Assembly: GCA_938041615.1 (NCBI GenBank)
Contig: CALISV010000214.1
Coordinates: 1-7,825, forward strand
Length of the DNA stretch: 7,825 nt
Source of the DNA: an uncultured Campylobacter sp.
GTDB taxonomy: Bacteria > Campylobacterota > Campylobacteria > Campylobacterales > Campylobacteraceae
Reading direction: 5' to 3'
This document shows, one piece after another, positions 1 through 6,644 of this stretch (position 1 is the stretch's first letter; the number at the start of each line of letters is the position of its first letter). The position numbers and the translations under genes are program-made. A model generated the notes under the pieces. That model was given only the letters and a program-made list of their open reading frames with translations. It had not been told where the DNA came from and did no database searches.

Positions 1-366
1 AATTTTAACTTCGGCAAGGAACAAAATTTTAAAAATGCCAAACGGCAAGAAATTTACGAGATCGTAAAAGAGGCGCAAGCTCTGGCGATCGCGGCGGTTA
101 TGCCCGGCAAAAAGGCGCGCGAGATCGACGCGGCGGCTAGGGATTTTATTGCAAGGCATGGTTACGGCGAGGCGTTTTTTCACAGCACGGGACACGGCGT
201 CGGAGTCGATATCCACGAGCTTCCGTTTATCTCAAAGCGCGGAGATACCGTGCTAAAAGAGGGGATGGTCTTTAGCGTGGAGCCGGGGATTTACTTGCCC
301 GGCGAGTTTGGCGTGCGCATCGAGGACGTCGTGGTCGTGCGCGAAAACGGGGCTGAAATTTTATGA
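1..366 (+). CDS. M24 family metallopeptidase (Xaa-Pro aminopeptidase/dipeptidase type), C-terminal part
   Basis: This is the last 121 residues of a metallopeptidase with the pita-bread fold. The reading frame is open from base 1, so the true start lies upstream of the window; the first ATG inside (100) is internal. Numbering from base 1, the block S62-T-G-H65-G-V-G-V-D-I-H72-E carries the family's metal-ligand histidine (H65) and the second catalytic histidine (H72). E94 in VEPGIY and E108 in RIED are the two glutamate ligands. The two aspartate ligands expected upstream are outside the window. Such enzymes normally remove or split an N-terminal residue next to proline in the cytoplasm, using two divalent metals. 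Whether it acts on dipeptides (PepQ) or longer peptides (PepP) cannot be decided from this fragment. Its TGA stop overlaps the folK ATG in ATGA, suggesting coupled translation. Confidence 0.93.
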   Translation, partial: NFNFGKEQNFKNAKRQEIYEIVKEAQALAIAAVMPGKKAREIDAAARDFIARHGYGEAFFHSTGHGVGVDIHELPFISKRGDTVLKEGMVFSVEPGIYLPGEFGVRIEDVVVVRENGAEIL

Positions 367-863
367 GGGTAGCGGGGGCGAGACGGTTTGATAAATGCCT
401 CTTTTTCCCGAAGGTTTTTGATTTTAGACCGGGCTTTAAAAATAGCGTTATTTTGGGGCTGGGTGGTAATATCGGCGACGTAAAAAAGCGCTTTTGTCGG
501 CTGCATTTTAAACTCAGCCGAGACAGTAGGTTTCACGTCGTAGAAAACTCGGTGCTCCTTATCAACGAGGCGTTTGGGTTTAAAGCGCAGGCTGATTTCA
601 CAAACGCCGTAATGCTTGTGCAAACGAGCCTTGCTGCGAGGCAAATTTTAAAAATAACGGCAAATTTGGAAAGGCGTTTCGGACGCGTGAGAAGCTTTAA
701 AAACGCGCCCAGAACGCTTGATATAGACATTTTGTATTTTAGCGGACGAAACAGAAACGACGTGCGGCTGGCGCTACCGCATCCGGGCGCAAAAAATAGA
801 ATCAGCGTGATTTTGCCGCTTGGGACGATGAAGCGCGTCTATAAAAGCAGAGTGAGATTTTAA
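363..863 (+). CDS. folK: 2-amino-4-hydroxy-6-hydroxymethyldihydropteridine pyrophosphokinase (HPPK)
   Basis: HPPK transfers pyrophosphate from ATP to 6-hydroxymethyl-dihydropterin, the step before dihydropteroate synthase in folate synthesis. The 166-residue product has the family signatures in order: G32-L-G-G-N-I-G-D39 near the start of the core, F-T-N-A-V in the pterin-binding region, and A115-P-R-T-L-D120-I-D122-I-L, whose two aspartates bind the magnesium ions. A late LPHPGA motif follows. The core begins near residue 28, so there is an N-terminal extension of about 25 residues compared with E. coli HPPK. No alternative start codon fits better, and the ATG at 363 makes a 4-base ATGA overlap with the upstream peptidase gene, so I keep it. 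folK next to flhF is a conserved epsilonproteobacterial arrangement with no known functional link to motility. Confidence 0.95.
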   Translation: MRVAGARRFDKCLFFPKVFDFRPGFKNSVILGLGGNIGDVKKRFCRLHFKLSRDSRFHVVENSVLLINEAFGFKAQADFTNAVMLVQTSLAARQILKITANLERRFGRVRSFKNAPRTLDIDILYFSGRNRNDVRLALPHPGAKNRISVILPLGTMKRVYKSRVRF

Positions 864-975
864 AATTTAGCGGCTGCAAAGCCTAAATTTGAAGCGGGAA
901 CAGAAAATGCATAGCCTTTGCCGCGACGATTTGGGCTAAAGGCGGCGAAATTTAGCGAGAAACGAAGGAGAAGAT
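864..975 (+). other. Intergenic gap before flhF
   Basis: This 112-base gap is the only sizeable break between the peptidase and fliY. It contains three AAATTT words and a weak inverted repeat, GCCTTT at 914-919 with AAAGGC at 938-943 (18-base loop). There is no T-tract after it, so it is not a convincing terminator. I see no clear TATAAT-like -10 or sigma-54 (GG-N10-GC) promoter. If flhF has its own promoter it would most likely be here. Otherwise the flagellar genes are read through from the peptidase-folK transcript. Confidence 0.4.
965..970 (+). promoter_or_regulatory. Ribosome binding site deciding the TTG start of flhF
   Basis: AAGGAG lies five bases before the TTG at 976. This is the best Shine-Dalgarno match in the window, and it supports TTG rather than a downstream ATG. 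The next in-frame ATG (M15) would remove part of the conserved FlhF N-terminus (KFYTFTG). Confidence 0.8.
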
Positions 976-2382
976 TTGGCGACGAAGTTTTATACGTTTA
1001 CCGGCGAGAGCAGTATGGAGGCGCTAAAAAAGGCGCAGGCTCAGTGCGGCGAGAGGGCGATCTTGGTAACGACGAAGCAAATCCAGCCAAAGACGATAAA
1101 CAAAAAGCCGCTTTATGAAATTTTGGTCAGCGTCGAAGAGGACGCGAGCGAGCAGAAAAAAAATCAGCCTCAAAAGCAAAATTTAAAGGGCTACGAGGAG
1201 TTTTTGCGTGCTCAAACGTCAAAAGAAGAAAGACCGCAAAAGATTATTTTAGACGAGCGCGAGCTTTTTAGAGCCGAGCAGCAAAACGCCAAAGCGGCGG
1301 CAAATTTGACGCAAAACTCCGCAAGAACCGCTCCAGCTAATCAAAACTACAAAACCGCTCAAAACAGCGGTGAGGACATACTCCTAAACATCTCAAAAGC
1401 CGCAAAAGAGATAAGCCAGATAGCAAATATCGAAACCGCGCCCGGCCGTCAGGATCAAATTTACGACAAAAAGATCGACGACGTCGCAAGGCAAGTAAGT
1501 ATGCTAAGCGAAAAAGTAAATATGATAGCCGATATGTTCTGGGAGGAGCGAGCGAGCGCCAGAAACAACCTAATCATACCGCCAGAGTTTGCCGGCATCT
1601 ACAAAGATGCCAAAAATAGCGGCATGAAAGAGGAGCACCTAGAGCAGATAATGAAAATAACCGCGGAAAATATGTCGCCTCAGATGAAGGCTAATCCGAC
1701 TGCGGTGAGGAGATATTTTAGCTCGCTGCTTAGAAAGATGCTGCCGTGCAGAAGCGAAGAGGACAATAGAAAACAAAAGATCATGATGCTGGTTGGACCC
1801 ACCGGAGTGGGTAAAACCACGACTCTAGCCAAGCTTGCGGCGAGATTTGCCTACGGCGAGGGCAGACGCGCAAAAACTGGCATCATCACGCTTGATACCT
1901 ACCGTATCGGCGCGGTCGAACAGCTATTTCAATACGCAAAGATGATGAAGCTACCGATCCTTGACGTTATCGAGGTCGAGGACTTTAAAAACGCGCTAAA
2001 GCAGCTAAATCACTGCGAAGTGATCCTCATAGACACCACGGGCAGCTCGCAGTACGATAAAGAAAAGCTAGCTAGGCTTGAAATGTTTTTAAAGCATAGC
2101 GACGCACAAATAGACGTAAATTTGGTGCTTTCTGCGGGCTCAAAGATTGATGATATGCTTGAAATTTACAACGGTTTTAGCTTCCTTGACATCGACACGC
2201 TGATCATCACCAAATTTGACGAAACCAAAATTTTCGGTAACGTATTTTCGCTAGTTTATGAGATAAATAAACCCGTTAGCTTCTTTTGCCTAGGACAAGA
2301 GGTTCCCGACGACATCATGGTAGCAAAAAGCGAGTTTTTGGTCGATTGCCTCTTGCAAGGGTTTAATAAGGATAAAAAATGA
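976..2382 (+). CDS. flhF: Flagellar biosynthesis GTPase FlhF
   Basis: FlhF is an SRP-type (SIMIBI) GTPase that marks the pole for flagellar assembly. In Campylobacter and Helicobacter it is also needed for expression of RpoN-dependent flagellar genes. The 468-residue protein starts at TTG with the family N-terminus KFYTFTGESSMEALKKA. A polar, Q/K/E/N-rich linker covers about residues 55-150. The GTPase domain has G274-PTGVGKTT-T282 (P-loop, K280), D307-TYRIGAVEQ (G2 region), D353-TTGSS (G3; many family members have DTAGR), T412-KFDE (G4 guanine specificity) and G440-QEVPDD near the C-terminus (G5). These place it in the FlhF family rather than Ffh or FtsY, since there is no M domain or membrane-targeting A domain. 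Its TGA overlaps the flhG ATG by four bases, fitting the known FlhF-FlhG partnership. Confidence 0.97.
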   Translation: MATKFYTFTGESSMEALKKAQAQCGERAILVTTKQIQPKTINKKPLYEILVSVEEDASEQKKNQPQKQNLKGYEEFLRAQTSKEERPQKIILDERELFRAEQQNAKAAANLTQNSARTAPANQNYKTAQNSGEDILLNISKAAKEISQIANIETAPGRQDQIYDKKIDDVARQVSMLSEKVNMIADMFWEERASARNNLIIPPEFAGIYKDAKNSGMKEEHLEQIMKITAENMSPQMKANPTAVRRYFSSLLRKMLPCRSEEDNRKQKIMMLVGPTGVGKTTTLAKLAARFAYGEGRRAKTGIITLDTYRIGAVEQLFQYAKMMKLPILDVIEVEDFKNALKQLNHCEVILIDTTGSSQYDKEKLARLEMFLKHSDAQIDVNLVLSAGSKIDDMLEIYNGFSFLDIDTLIITKFDETKIFGNVFSLVYEINKPVSFFCLGQEVPDDIMVAKSEFLVDCLLQGFNKDKK

Positions 2383-3245
2383 ACACTCAAGCCGAGAAAT
2401 TAAAAGATATAGTAGCCTCTAGATCAAATGCGAAAAACACGCGCTTCATCGCCGTAACTAGCGGCAAAGGCGGCGTGGGCAAGAGCACCATAAGCGCAAA
2501 TTTGGCAAATATCCTCGCTAGAAATGGTTACAAAGTCGCGCTTTTTGACGCGGATATTGGGCTGGCAAATTTAGATGTCATCTTAAATGTACGCATTAGT
2601 AAAAATTTGCTCCACGTGTTAAAAGGCGAGTGCTCGCTAAAGGATATCTTGATCGAGGTAAAACCGAATTTGACGCTGATTCCCGGCGAAAGCGGAGACG
2701 AGATACTTAAATTTAACAACCAATTTTTATACGAGCGCTTTTTCGAGGAGTCATCGAGCCTCGACGATCTTGATTTTATCATCATCGACACAGGCGCTGG
2801 CATCGGCGGAAACACTCAGCTGTTTTTGGAGGCGGCAGACGAGGTTATAGTAGTCACCGTGCCCGATCCCGCCGCGATAACCGACGCCTACGCCGTCATC
2901 AAAATTACCTCGAAAAATAAAGACAACCTACTTATGCTTTTTAATATGGTGAGGAGCGAAAAGGAGGCGGTTAGGATATTTGAGCATGTGCGAAAAGTAG
3001 CCAGGGCAAATATCGAAAATCCGCTAAATTTGGAGTTTTTAGGCGCTATTAGCGAGGATAAAAGCGTCTCAAAGAGCATAAAACAGCGTACGCTTTTTAC
3101 CGACGATAGCGAATTTTGTCTGCCGAGCTTGGAGTTAAATCAGATAGCTCAAAGACTTATTTCGAGATTGGAACAAAAAGTGCTTAAAGATAGTCAAGTC
3201 AATAGCTTTAGCGCCTTTTTTAGGCGCATGATTGAGCAATTTTAA
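2379..3245 (+). CDS. flhG: MinD-like ATPase FlhG (flagellar number regulator)
   Basis: FlhG is a membrane-associated P-loop ATPase of the MinD/ParA group that restricts flagellar number and stimulates the FlhF GTPase. In Campylobacter jejuni it has also been linked to the choice of division site. The 288-residue protein shows the deviant Walker A G29-KGGVGKS-T37, the switch I region D57-ADIGLANLD66, and switch II/Walker B F133-IIIDTGAG141. The N-terminus T3-QAEKLK9 resembles the DQAxxLR motif through which FlhG activates FlhF, with the first Asp replaced by Thr. The C-terminus, with basic and aromatic residues (FSAFFRRMIEQF), could form the amphipathic membrane-binding helix typical of the family. 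The ATG at 2379 overlaps the flhF stop, with AAGGA six bases upstream. Other names are fleN, ylxH and minD2. Confidence 0.95.
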   Translation: MNTQAEKLKDIVASRSNAKNTRFIAVTSGKGGVGKSTISANLANILARNGYKVALFDADIGLANLDVILNVRISKNLLHVLKGECSLKDILIEVKPNLTLIPGESGDEILKFNNQFLYERFFEESSSLDDLDFIIIDTGAGIGGNTQLFLEAADEVIVVTVPDPAAITDAYAVIKITSKNKDNLLMLFNMVRSEKEAVRIFEHVRKVARANIENPLNLEFLGAISEDKSVSKSIKQRTLFTDDSEFCLPSLELNQIAQRLISRLEQKVLKDSQVNSFSAFFRRMIEQF

Positions 3246-3260
3246 ATTTAGGATTTAGTT

Positions 3261-3614
3261 TTGAAAGCGGAAAATTTTATAGCATTTTTTACTGTTTGCG
3301 GATTTTTTACGGGAGTCGTTTTTTCGGCGTTGAAGTTAAGCGACCCGATACAGATGTTGCTTTATACTTTCGTGATTACGTTTTTCTTTTATCTCGTGAT
3401 TCACGTTATCATAATGAACTATATCGACGTAAGATTATCTCTTAAAAAGAGATTTGATAAAGAGCAATACGAGCAAACAGCTGATTATCTTATCGGCGAA
3501 CTAGCTCTTAGAGAAAAGCGTATAGATAATATATTAAGTAAGCTAGCTAGCGAAAATATCCTAATAAAACAAGCGCTAGGCAAAAATGGCGAAAGAAATG
3601 CAAAAGCCGCATAA
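3261..3614 (+). CDS. Conserved two-helix membrane protein of the flagellar operon, function unknown
   Basis: The start is TTG at 3261, preceded by AGGA (3250-3253) at seven bases. The 117-residue product has two hydrophobic segments, about residues 6-24 and 32-52, joined by a very short loop (K25-P29). A positively charged stretch (R58, K62-R64) follows, so both ends probably lie in the cytoplasm. Residues 65-105 are charged, helical-looking and could form a coiled coil. By position it matches the unnamed gene between flhG and fliA in C. jejuni (Cj0062c, from memory) and H. pylori (HP1033). I know no assigned biochemical function. The last 29 bases overlap fliA in a different frame, which favours co-translation with the sigma factor. 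A structural or regulatory role in flagellar assembly is inferred from context only. Confidence 0.85.
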   Translation: MKAENFIAFFTVCGFFTGVVFSALKLSDPIQMLLYTFVITFFFYLVIHVIIMNYIDVRLSLKKRFDKEQYEQTADYLIGELALREKRIDNILSKLASENILIKQALGKNGERNAKAA

Positions 3615-4293
3615 TCCTTATGCCTCAAATTTAAAAAAAGAACAAGACGAGGTCGTGCTAGCCTACACGCCCGCTCTTCGCGCGATGGCTTTTAGGCTAA
3701 AGGAGCGTTTGCCCGCTCATATCGACGTTAGCGACCTGATCGGCGCTGGGCTGGAGGAGATGGTAAAGCTCTCTAGAAAATACGACAAAGAGCAAAACGA
3801 CTCCTTTTGGGGCTACGCGCAAAAGCGAGTTTACGGCGCGATGCTTGATTTTTTGCGCGGACTTGACGTGGTTAGCCGCTCGGACCGTACTTTGGTAAAG
3901 TCTATCGAGGCTTTAGTGAATGAGTATTTTAATAAATTTGAGTGCGAACCCGACGATGCGTATATTGCAGGAAAGCTAGGTATCGACGTAGAAAAAGTAA
4001 GCGAAGCAAGAAATGTGAGTGCCGTCGTCGCCGTCCTAAACATCGACGATCAAATGGAGCTAATGAGCGAGGAGAATACGCTAGAACGGGTCGAAAAAGA
4101 GGATTTGATAGAAAAGATAACTCAAATTTTAAACGAATTTGAGGAGCGCGATCAGCTCATCGTACAGCTTTATTATTACGAAGAGCTGAGTTTAAAGGAG
4201 ATCAGCGAAATTTTGCAGATCACCGAGAGTAGGATCTCGCAGATCCATAAGCGCTTGATGGAAAAAATAAGAAAAAAGCTTGAGGGTAAATAA
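3586..4293 (+). CDS. fliA: Flagellar sigma factor sigma-28 (FliA)
   Basis: FliA directs RNA polymerase to late flagellar promoters, such as that of the major flagellin, and is normally held inactive by FlgM until the hook is complete. The 235-residue protein has sigma region 2 at about residues 28-105 (core-binding and -10 recognition, ending VVSRSDR), a region 3 segment at about 108-150, and region 4 at about 183-234. Region 4 includes a helix-turn-helix at S202-LKEISEILQITESRISQIHKR for -35 binding. Two in-frame starts are possible: ATG 3586 (MAKEMQK) and ATG 3598 (MQKPHNP). I give the first because of AGG at 3578-3580, but the second is equally plausible and would shorten the overlap with the upstream gene from 29 to 17 bases. 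The TAA shares its last base with the fliM ATG (TAATG). Confidence 0.95.
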   Translation: MAKEMQKPHNPYASNLKKEQDEVVLAYTPALRAMAFRLKERLPAHIDVSDLIGAGLEEMVKLSRKYDKEQNDSFWGYAQKRVYGAMLDFLRGLDVVSRSDRTLVKSIEALVNEYFNKFECEPDDAYIAGKLGIDVEKVSEARNVSAVVAVLNIDDQMELMSEENTLERVEKEDLIEKITQILNEFEERDQLIVQLYYYEELSLKEISEILQITESRISQIHKRLMEKIRKKLEGK

Positions 4294-5399
4294 TGGCGGA
4301 CATTTTAAGTCAAGAAGAGATAGACGCGCTACTAGAAGTCGTGGACGACGACGATGCTAGCGAATCTATCGGCGAAAAATCAAAAAAAGAAGAACAGCAG
4401 CAAGTAATAATTTACGATTTTAAACGCCCAAACCGCGTCAGCAAGGAACAACTGCGCGCGATAAAGGGCATACACGACAAGCTTGCGAGGAATTTGGCTT
4501 CTCAAATTTCAAGCGTTATGAGAAGTATCGTGGAGATCCGCCTGCATAGCGTCGATCAGATGACGTACGGCGAGTTTTTGATGAGTTTGCCGAGCCCTAC
4601 TAGCTTTAACGTCTTTTCGATCAAGCCGCTTGACGGCAACTGCGTTTTGGAGATAAACCCAAGCATCGCGTTTCCGATGATAGATCGCTTGCTAGGCGGT
4701 AACGGTGAGGGCTTTGAGGCTAGCAGGGAGCTAACCGATATCGAGGTAAATTTGCTCGATGCGATCCTAAGGATGATGATGCAGCGCCTAAAAGAGAGCT
4801 GGTCGATGATCACCGATATGTACCCAAACGTCGAGGCTAAAGAGAGTAGTCCAAACGTCGTGCAGATCGTCAGCCAAAACGAGATCGTGATAATGGTCGT
4901 CATGGAGATCATCGTAGGCAACTCAAGCGGCATGATAAATATCTGCTATCCGGTTATCTACCTCGAGCCGATCTTAAGCCGCCTGGCCAACCGCGACATA
5001 ATGCTAGGCGAAACGAGCGCGAAAAAAAGCCGAAACAAAGAGCTAAAAACGCTAATCGGACGCGCCGAGGTGCTATATGAGGCGATACTGGGCAAGAGCG
5101 TCGTTAGCGTCAATGAGTTTTTAAATTTAAAAGAGGGCGACATACTGCGCCTTGACCGCTCGGCAAACGACAAAGCTATCGTCACGATAGATAAAAAAGA
5201 GGTATTTTTGGCTGAGGTCGGGCTGCATAGATTTAGAAAATCTATCCGCATAGAAGAGCTAATCAGAAGCGACAAGGACGAGATCAAAAATATCCTCGAG
5301 CAGTACGAAGAAGAGCGCAAAGCCAAGCTAATGAGCTACGATCAAGAAAACGAAGAGGATGAGGATAATATATTAGGCGAGGGTGAAGATGATGAATGA
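4293..5399 (+). CDS. fliM: Flagellar motor switch protein FliM
   Basis: FliM forms the middle of the cytoplasmic C-ring. It binds FliG above, FliN/FliY below and phosphorylated CheY. The 368-residue protein begins with L5-SQEEIDALL14, the CheY-P binding peptide, followed by an acidic/charged linker to about residue 38. The central CheC-like FliM domain runs from about 40 to 235 and contains L133-LGGNG138, the GGxG loop that contacts FliG. A SpoA/FliN-type domain runs from about 252 to 330. The tail after residue 350 is strongly acidic (QENEEDED ... EGEDDE), longer than in enterobacterial FliM, which is 334 residues in E. coli. GAGG at 4282-4285 serves as the ribosome site. The end overlaps the start of fliY by up to 17 bases, so the two switch genes are probably translationally coupled. 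Confidence 0.97.
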   Translation: MADILSQEEIDALLEVVDDDDASESIGEKSKKEEQQQVIIYDFKRPNRVSKEQLRAIKGIHDKLARNLASQISSVMRSIVEIRLHSVDQMTYGEFLMSLPSPTSFNVFSIKPLDGNCVLEINPSIAFPMIDRLLGGNGEGFEASRELTDIEVNLLDAILRMMMQRLKESWSMITDMYPNVEAKESSPNVVQIVSQNEIVIMVVMEIIVGNSSGMINICYPVIYLEPILSRLANRDIMLGETSAKKSRNKELKTLIGRAEVLYEAILGKSVVSVNEFLNLKEGDILRLDRSANDKAIVTIDKKEVFLAEVGLHRFRKSIRIEELIRSDKDEIKNILEQYEEERKAKLMSYDQENEEDEDNILGEGEDDE

Positions 5400-6228
5400 T
5401 TTTTTAAAAATTTTCGTAAATGAAGTAAAGGCTACGATCGAGGGGCTAACGGGTAGAACGCCCGAGATAGGCGAGAGAAACGAATACGACGCGCCTAAGC
5501 AAGAAGGCATAAAGCCACCTCTAGCCGTGGCAAACGTGACTGTCGGCGGCGACGCGACCGCAAAGATGATGCTAGTAGCCACGCCCGTGCTAATGAGCGC
5601 GATCGGCGAGTGGATGCTCGGAGAAGAGGAGATCTCGCGCAACGAAAATTTAAGCGAGGACGAGCTAGACGCCGCAAAAGAGGTGTTTTCAAATATTTTG
5701 GGCGCGTTTTCTACGAGTCTTGGCGCGCAAAAAGGCATGCCGAAGCTAAATTTCGAGGTCGCGAAGGTAAATTTCCTTGACGAGAGCGCAAATTTAGACG
5801 TAAGCGCGTTTGAAAAAATCTACATCTACTCCGTTAAAATCGGCGACATCAGCGAGCATATCGCTATCGTGCTTGATTTTTCGTTAGTTAAGTTTTTTAA
5901 CAAAGATCAAAAAGAACCCGCCGCACAGCAAGCAGCTGCTGCAAAAAGCGATCTAAGCGCCGAAGAGATGCGAAATATCGGGCTCATCATGGACGTGCGC
6001 CTGCCGCTTCACGTGCGTATCGGCTCAAAAAGAATGCTGCTAAAAGACGTGCTAACGATGGACATAGGCTCGGTCATCGAGCTAAATCAGCTCGCAAACG
6101 ATCCGCTAGAAATTCTAATCAGCGACAAGGTCGTAGCTCTAGGCGAGGTCGTCATCGTGGACGGCAACTTCGGCATCCAGATCACTCAGATCGGTACGAA
6201 AAAAGAGCGCCTCGAGCAGCTACGTTAA
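5389..6228 (+). CDS. fliY: Flagellar motor switch protein FliY (FliN-like with CheC-like domain)
   Basis: FliY is a C-ring component in Campylobacter, Helicobacter and Gram-positives. I place the start at ATG 5389, which has GAGGG (5379-5383) five bases upstream. ATG 5392 is equally good by spacing, while the in-frame GTG 5383 lies inside that ribosome site. From 5389 the protein has 279 residues. A CheC-like region spans about 10-165, a low-complexity link about 172-192 (A-rich), and a FliN/SpoA domain about 198-275. Unlike B. subtilis FliY there is no N-terminal EIDALL-type CheY-binding peptide. The CheC/FliY phosphatase signature is only partly present (D94, E98, with S101-N102 where the usual Asn sits at 101), so phosphatase activity towards CheY-P is uncertain. 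It is probably the last gene of the operon, given a terminator-like hairpin 22 bases after the stop. Confidence 0.95.
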   Translation: MMNDFLKIFVNEVKATIEGLTGRTPEIGERNEYDAPKQEGIKPPLAVANVTVGGDATAKMMLVATPVLMSAIGEWMLGEEEISRNENLSEDELDAAKEVFSNILGAFSTSLGAQKGMPKLNFEVAKVNFLDESANLDVSAFEKIYIYSVKIGDISEHIAIVLDFSLVKFFNKDQKEPAAQQAAAAKSDLSAEEMRNIGLIMDVRLPLHVRIGSKRMLLKDVLTMDIGSVIELNQLANDPLEILISDKVVALGEVVIVDGNFGIQITQIGTKKERLEQLR

Positions 6229-6249
6229 GGGCTAAAATCGGACGAATTT

Positions 6250-6268
6250 CGCCTTGGGGCGCTTTTTT
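6250..6268 (+). terminator. Possible weak intrinsic terminator after fliY
   Basis: CGCC (6250-6253) can pair with GGCG (6258-6261) around a TTGG loop, followed one base later by six T residues (6263-6268). The stem is only four GC pairs, so termination may be partial. The position just after fliY and before a long gap supports the call. Confidence 0.45.
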
Positions 6269-6337
6269 AAAACCAAGTTGTATTCGGCCAAATTTAGCAC
6301 GAAATCGCGAGCAAATTTGGAGACCTAAATTTGCAAG

Positions 6338-6395
6338 CCGCCGCATTTTTAGAAACCACCGCATAAATTTGCGCTAAAGGTTAAGGCGGCGGTTT
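6338..6395. repeat. Hairpin with two alternative 5' arms sharing one 3' arm
   Basis: The 3' arm at 6386-6395 (GCGGCGGTTT) can pair with 6353-6362 (AAACCACCGC, one A-C mismatch, 23-base loop). Its GCGGCGG part can instead pair perfectly with CCGCCGC at 6338-6344 (41-base loop). The two pairings exclude each other. The T-run after the stem is short and partly inside it, so this is not a standard terminator. Confidence 0.45.
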
Positions 6396-6644
6396 TGTGC
6401 TTTTAAAATAGGTTTGCCTTACGAGTTTGCGCCGTTTAGCGCTAAAATTGCCGGCAAATTTGAACAAAATTAAACCGCTTTGATAGCTTTGCAAATTTGA
6501 AATCTACCTAAAATTAATCTCAAATTTAATCGCGCGTCATCTATTTTTAAATCCGTTTTAGCTATCATCGCTTTTATGCTTGCGCGGTAAATTCGGTAGC
6601 GGTTTACGGTTCTAGCGCGTAAATTTAAACTAAAAAGAGAGACG

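Larger units (their letters stand above)
6229..6644. other. 416-base intergenic region without a supported gene
   Basis: Open frames here are short and have no recognisable motif. The stretch holds the fliY terminator candidate, a larger hairpin with alternative arms (6338-6395) and eight copies of AAATTT in 416 bases. A short inverted repeat, TTTACG 6603-6608 with CGTAAA 6618-6623, lies 21 bases before the next gene. A weak -10-like TATCAT at 6563-6568, after an A/T-rich stretch, is the best promoter candidate for the LOG gene, but I would not rely on it. No tRNA or rRNA sequence is visible. Confidence 0.6.

Noticed and set aside
291..644. 117-codon minus-strand frame opposite folK
   Set aside because: It lies antisense to folK, which has all HPPK motifs; the product has no recognisable domain.
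914..943. GCCTTT/AAAGGC inverted repeat between folK and flhF as a terminator
   Set aside because: Six-bp stem, 18-base loop and no T-run; too weak to call.
918..1118. 66-codon plus-strand frame across the flhF start
   Set aside because: It overlaps flhF in another frame, has a strongly Arg/Lys/Gly-rich product, and competes with a clear flhF start and ribosome site.
5373..5738. 121-codon minus-strand frame opposite fliY
   Set aside because: Shadow of fliY; Ser/Phe-rich, with no motif and no ribosome site.
6472..6605. AAACCGCT (6472-6479) and AGCGGTTT (6598-6605) as ends of a mobile element
   Set aside because: Eight-base complementary words 118 bases apart, with no transposase, no target duplication and no sign of an insertion; chance is likely.
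6229..6644. Sigma-54 or sigma-28 flagellar promoter in the gap after fliY
   Set aside because: I could not find a convincing GG-N10-GC or sigma-28 -35/-10 pair, and the downstream LOG gene has no expected flagellar role.
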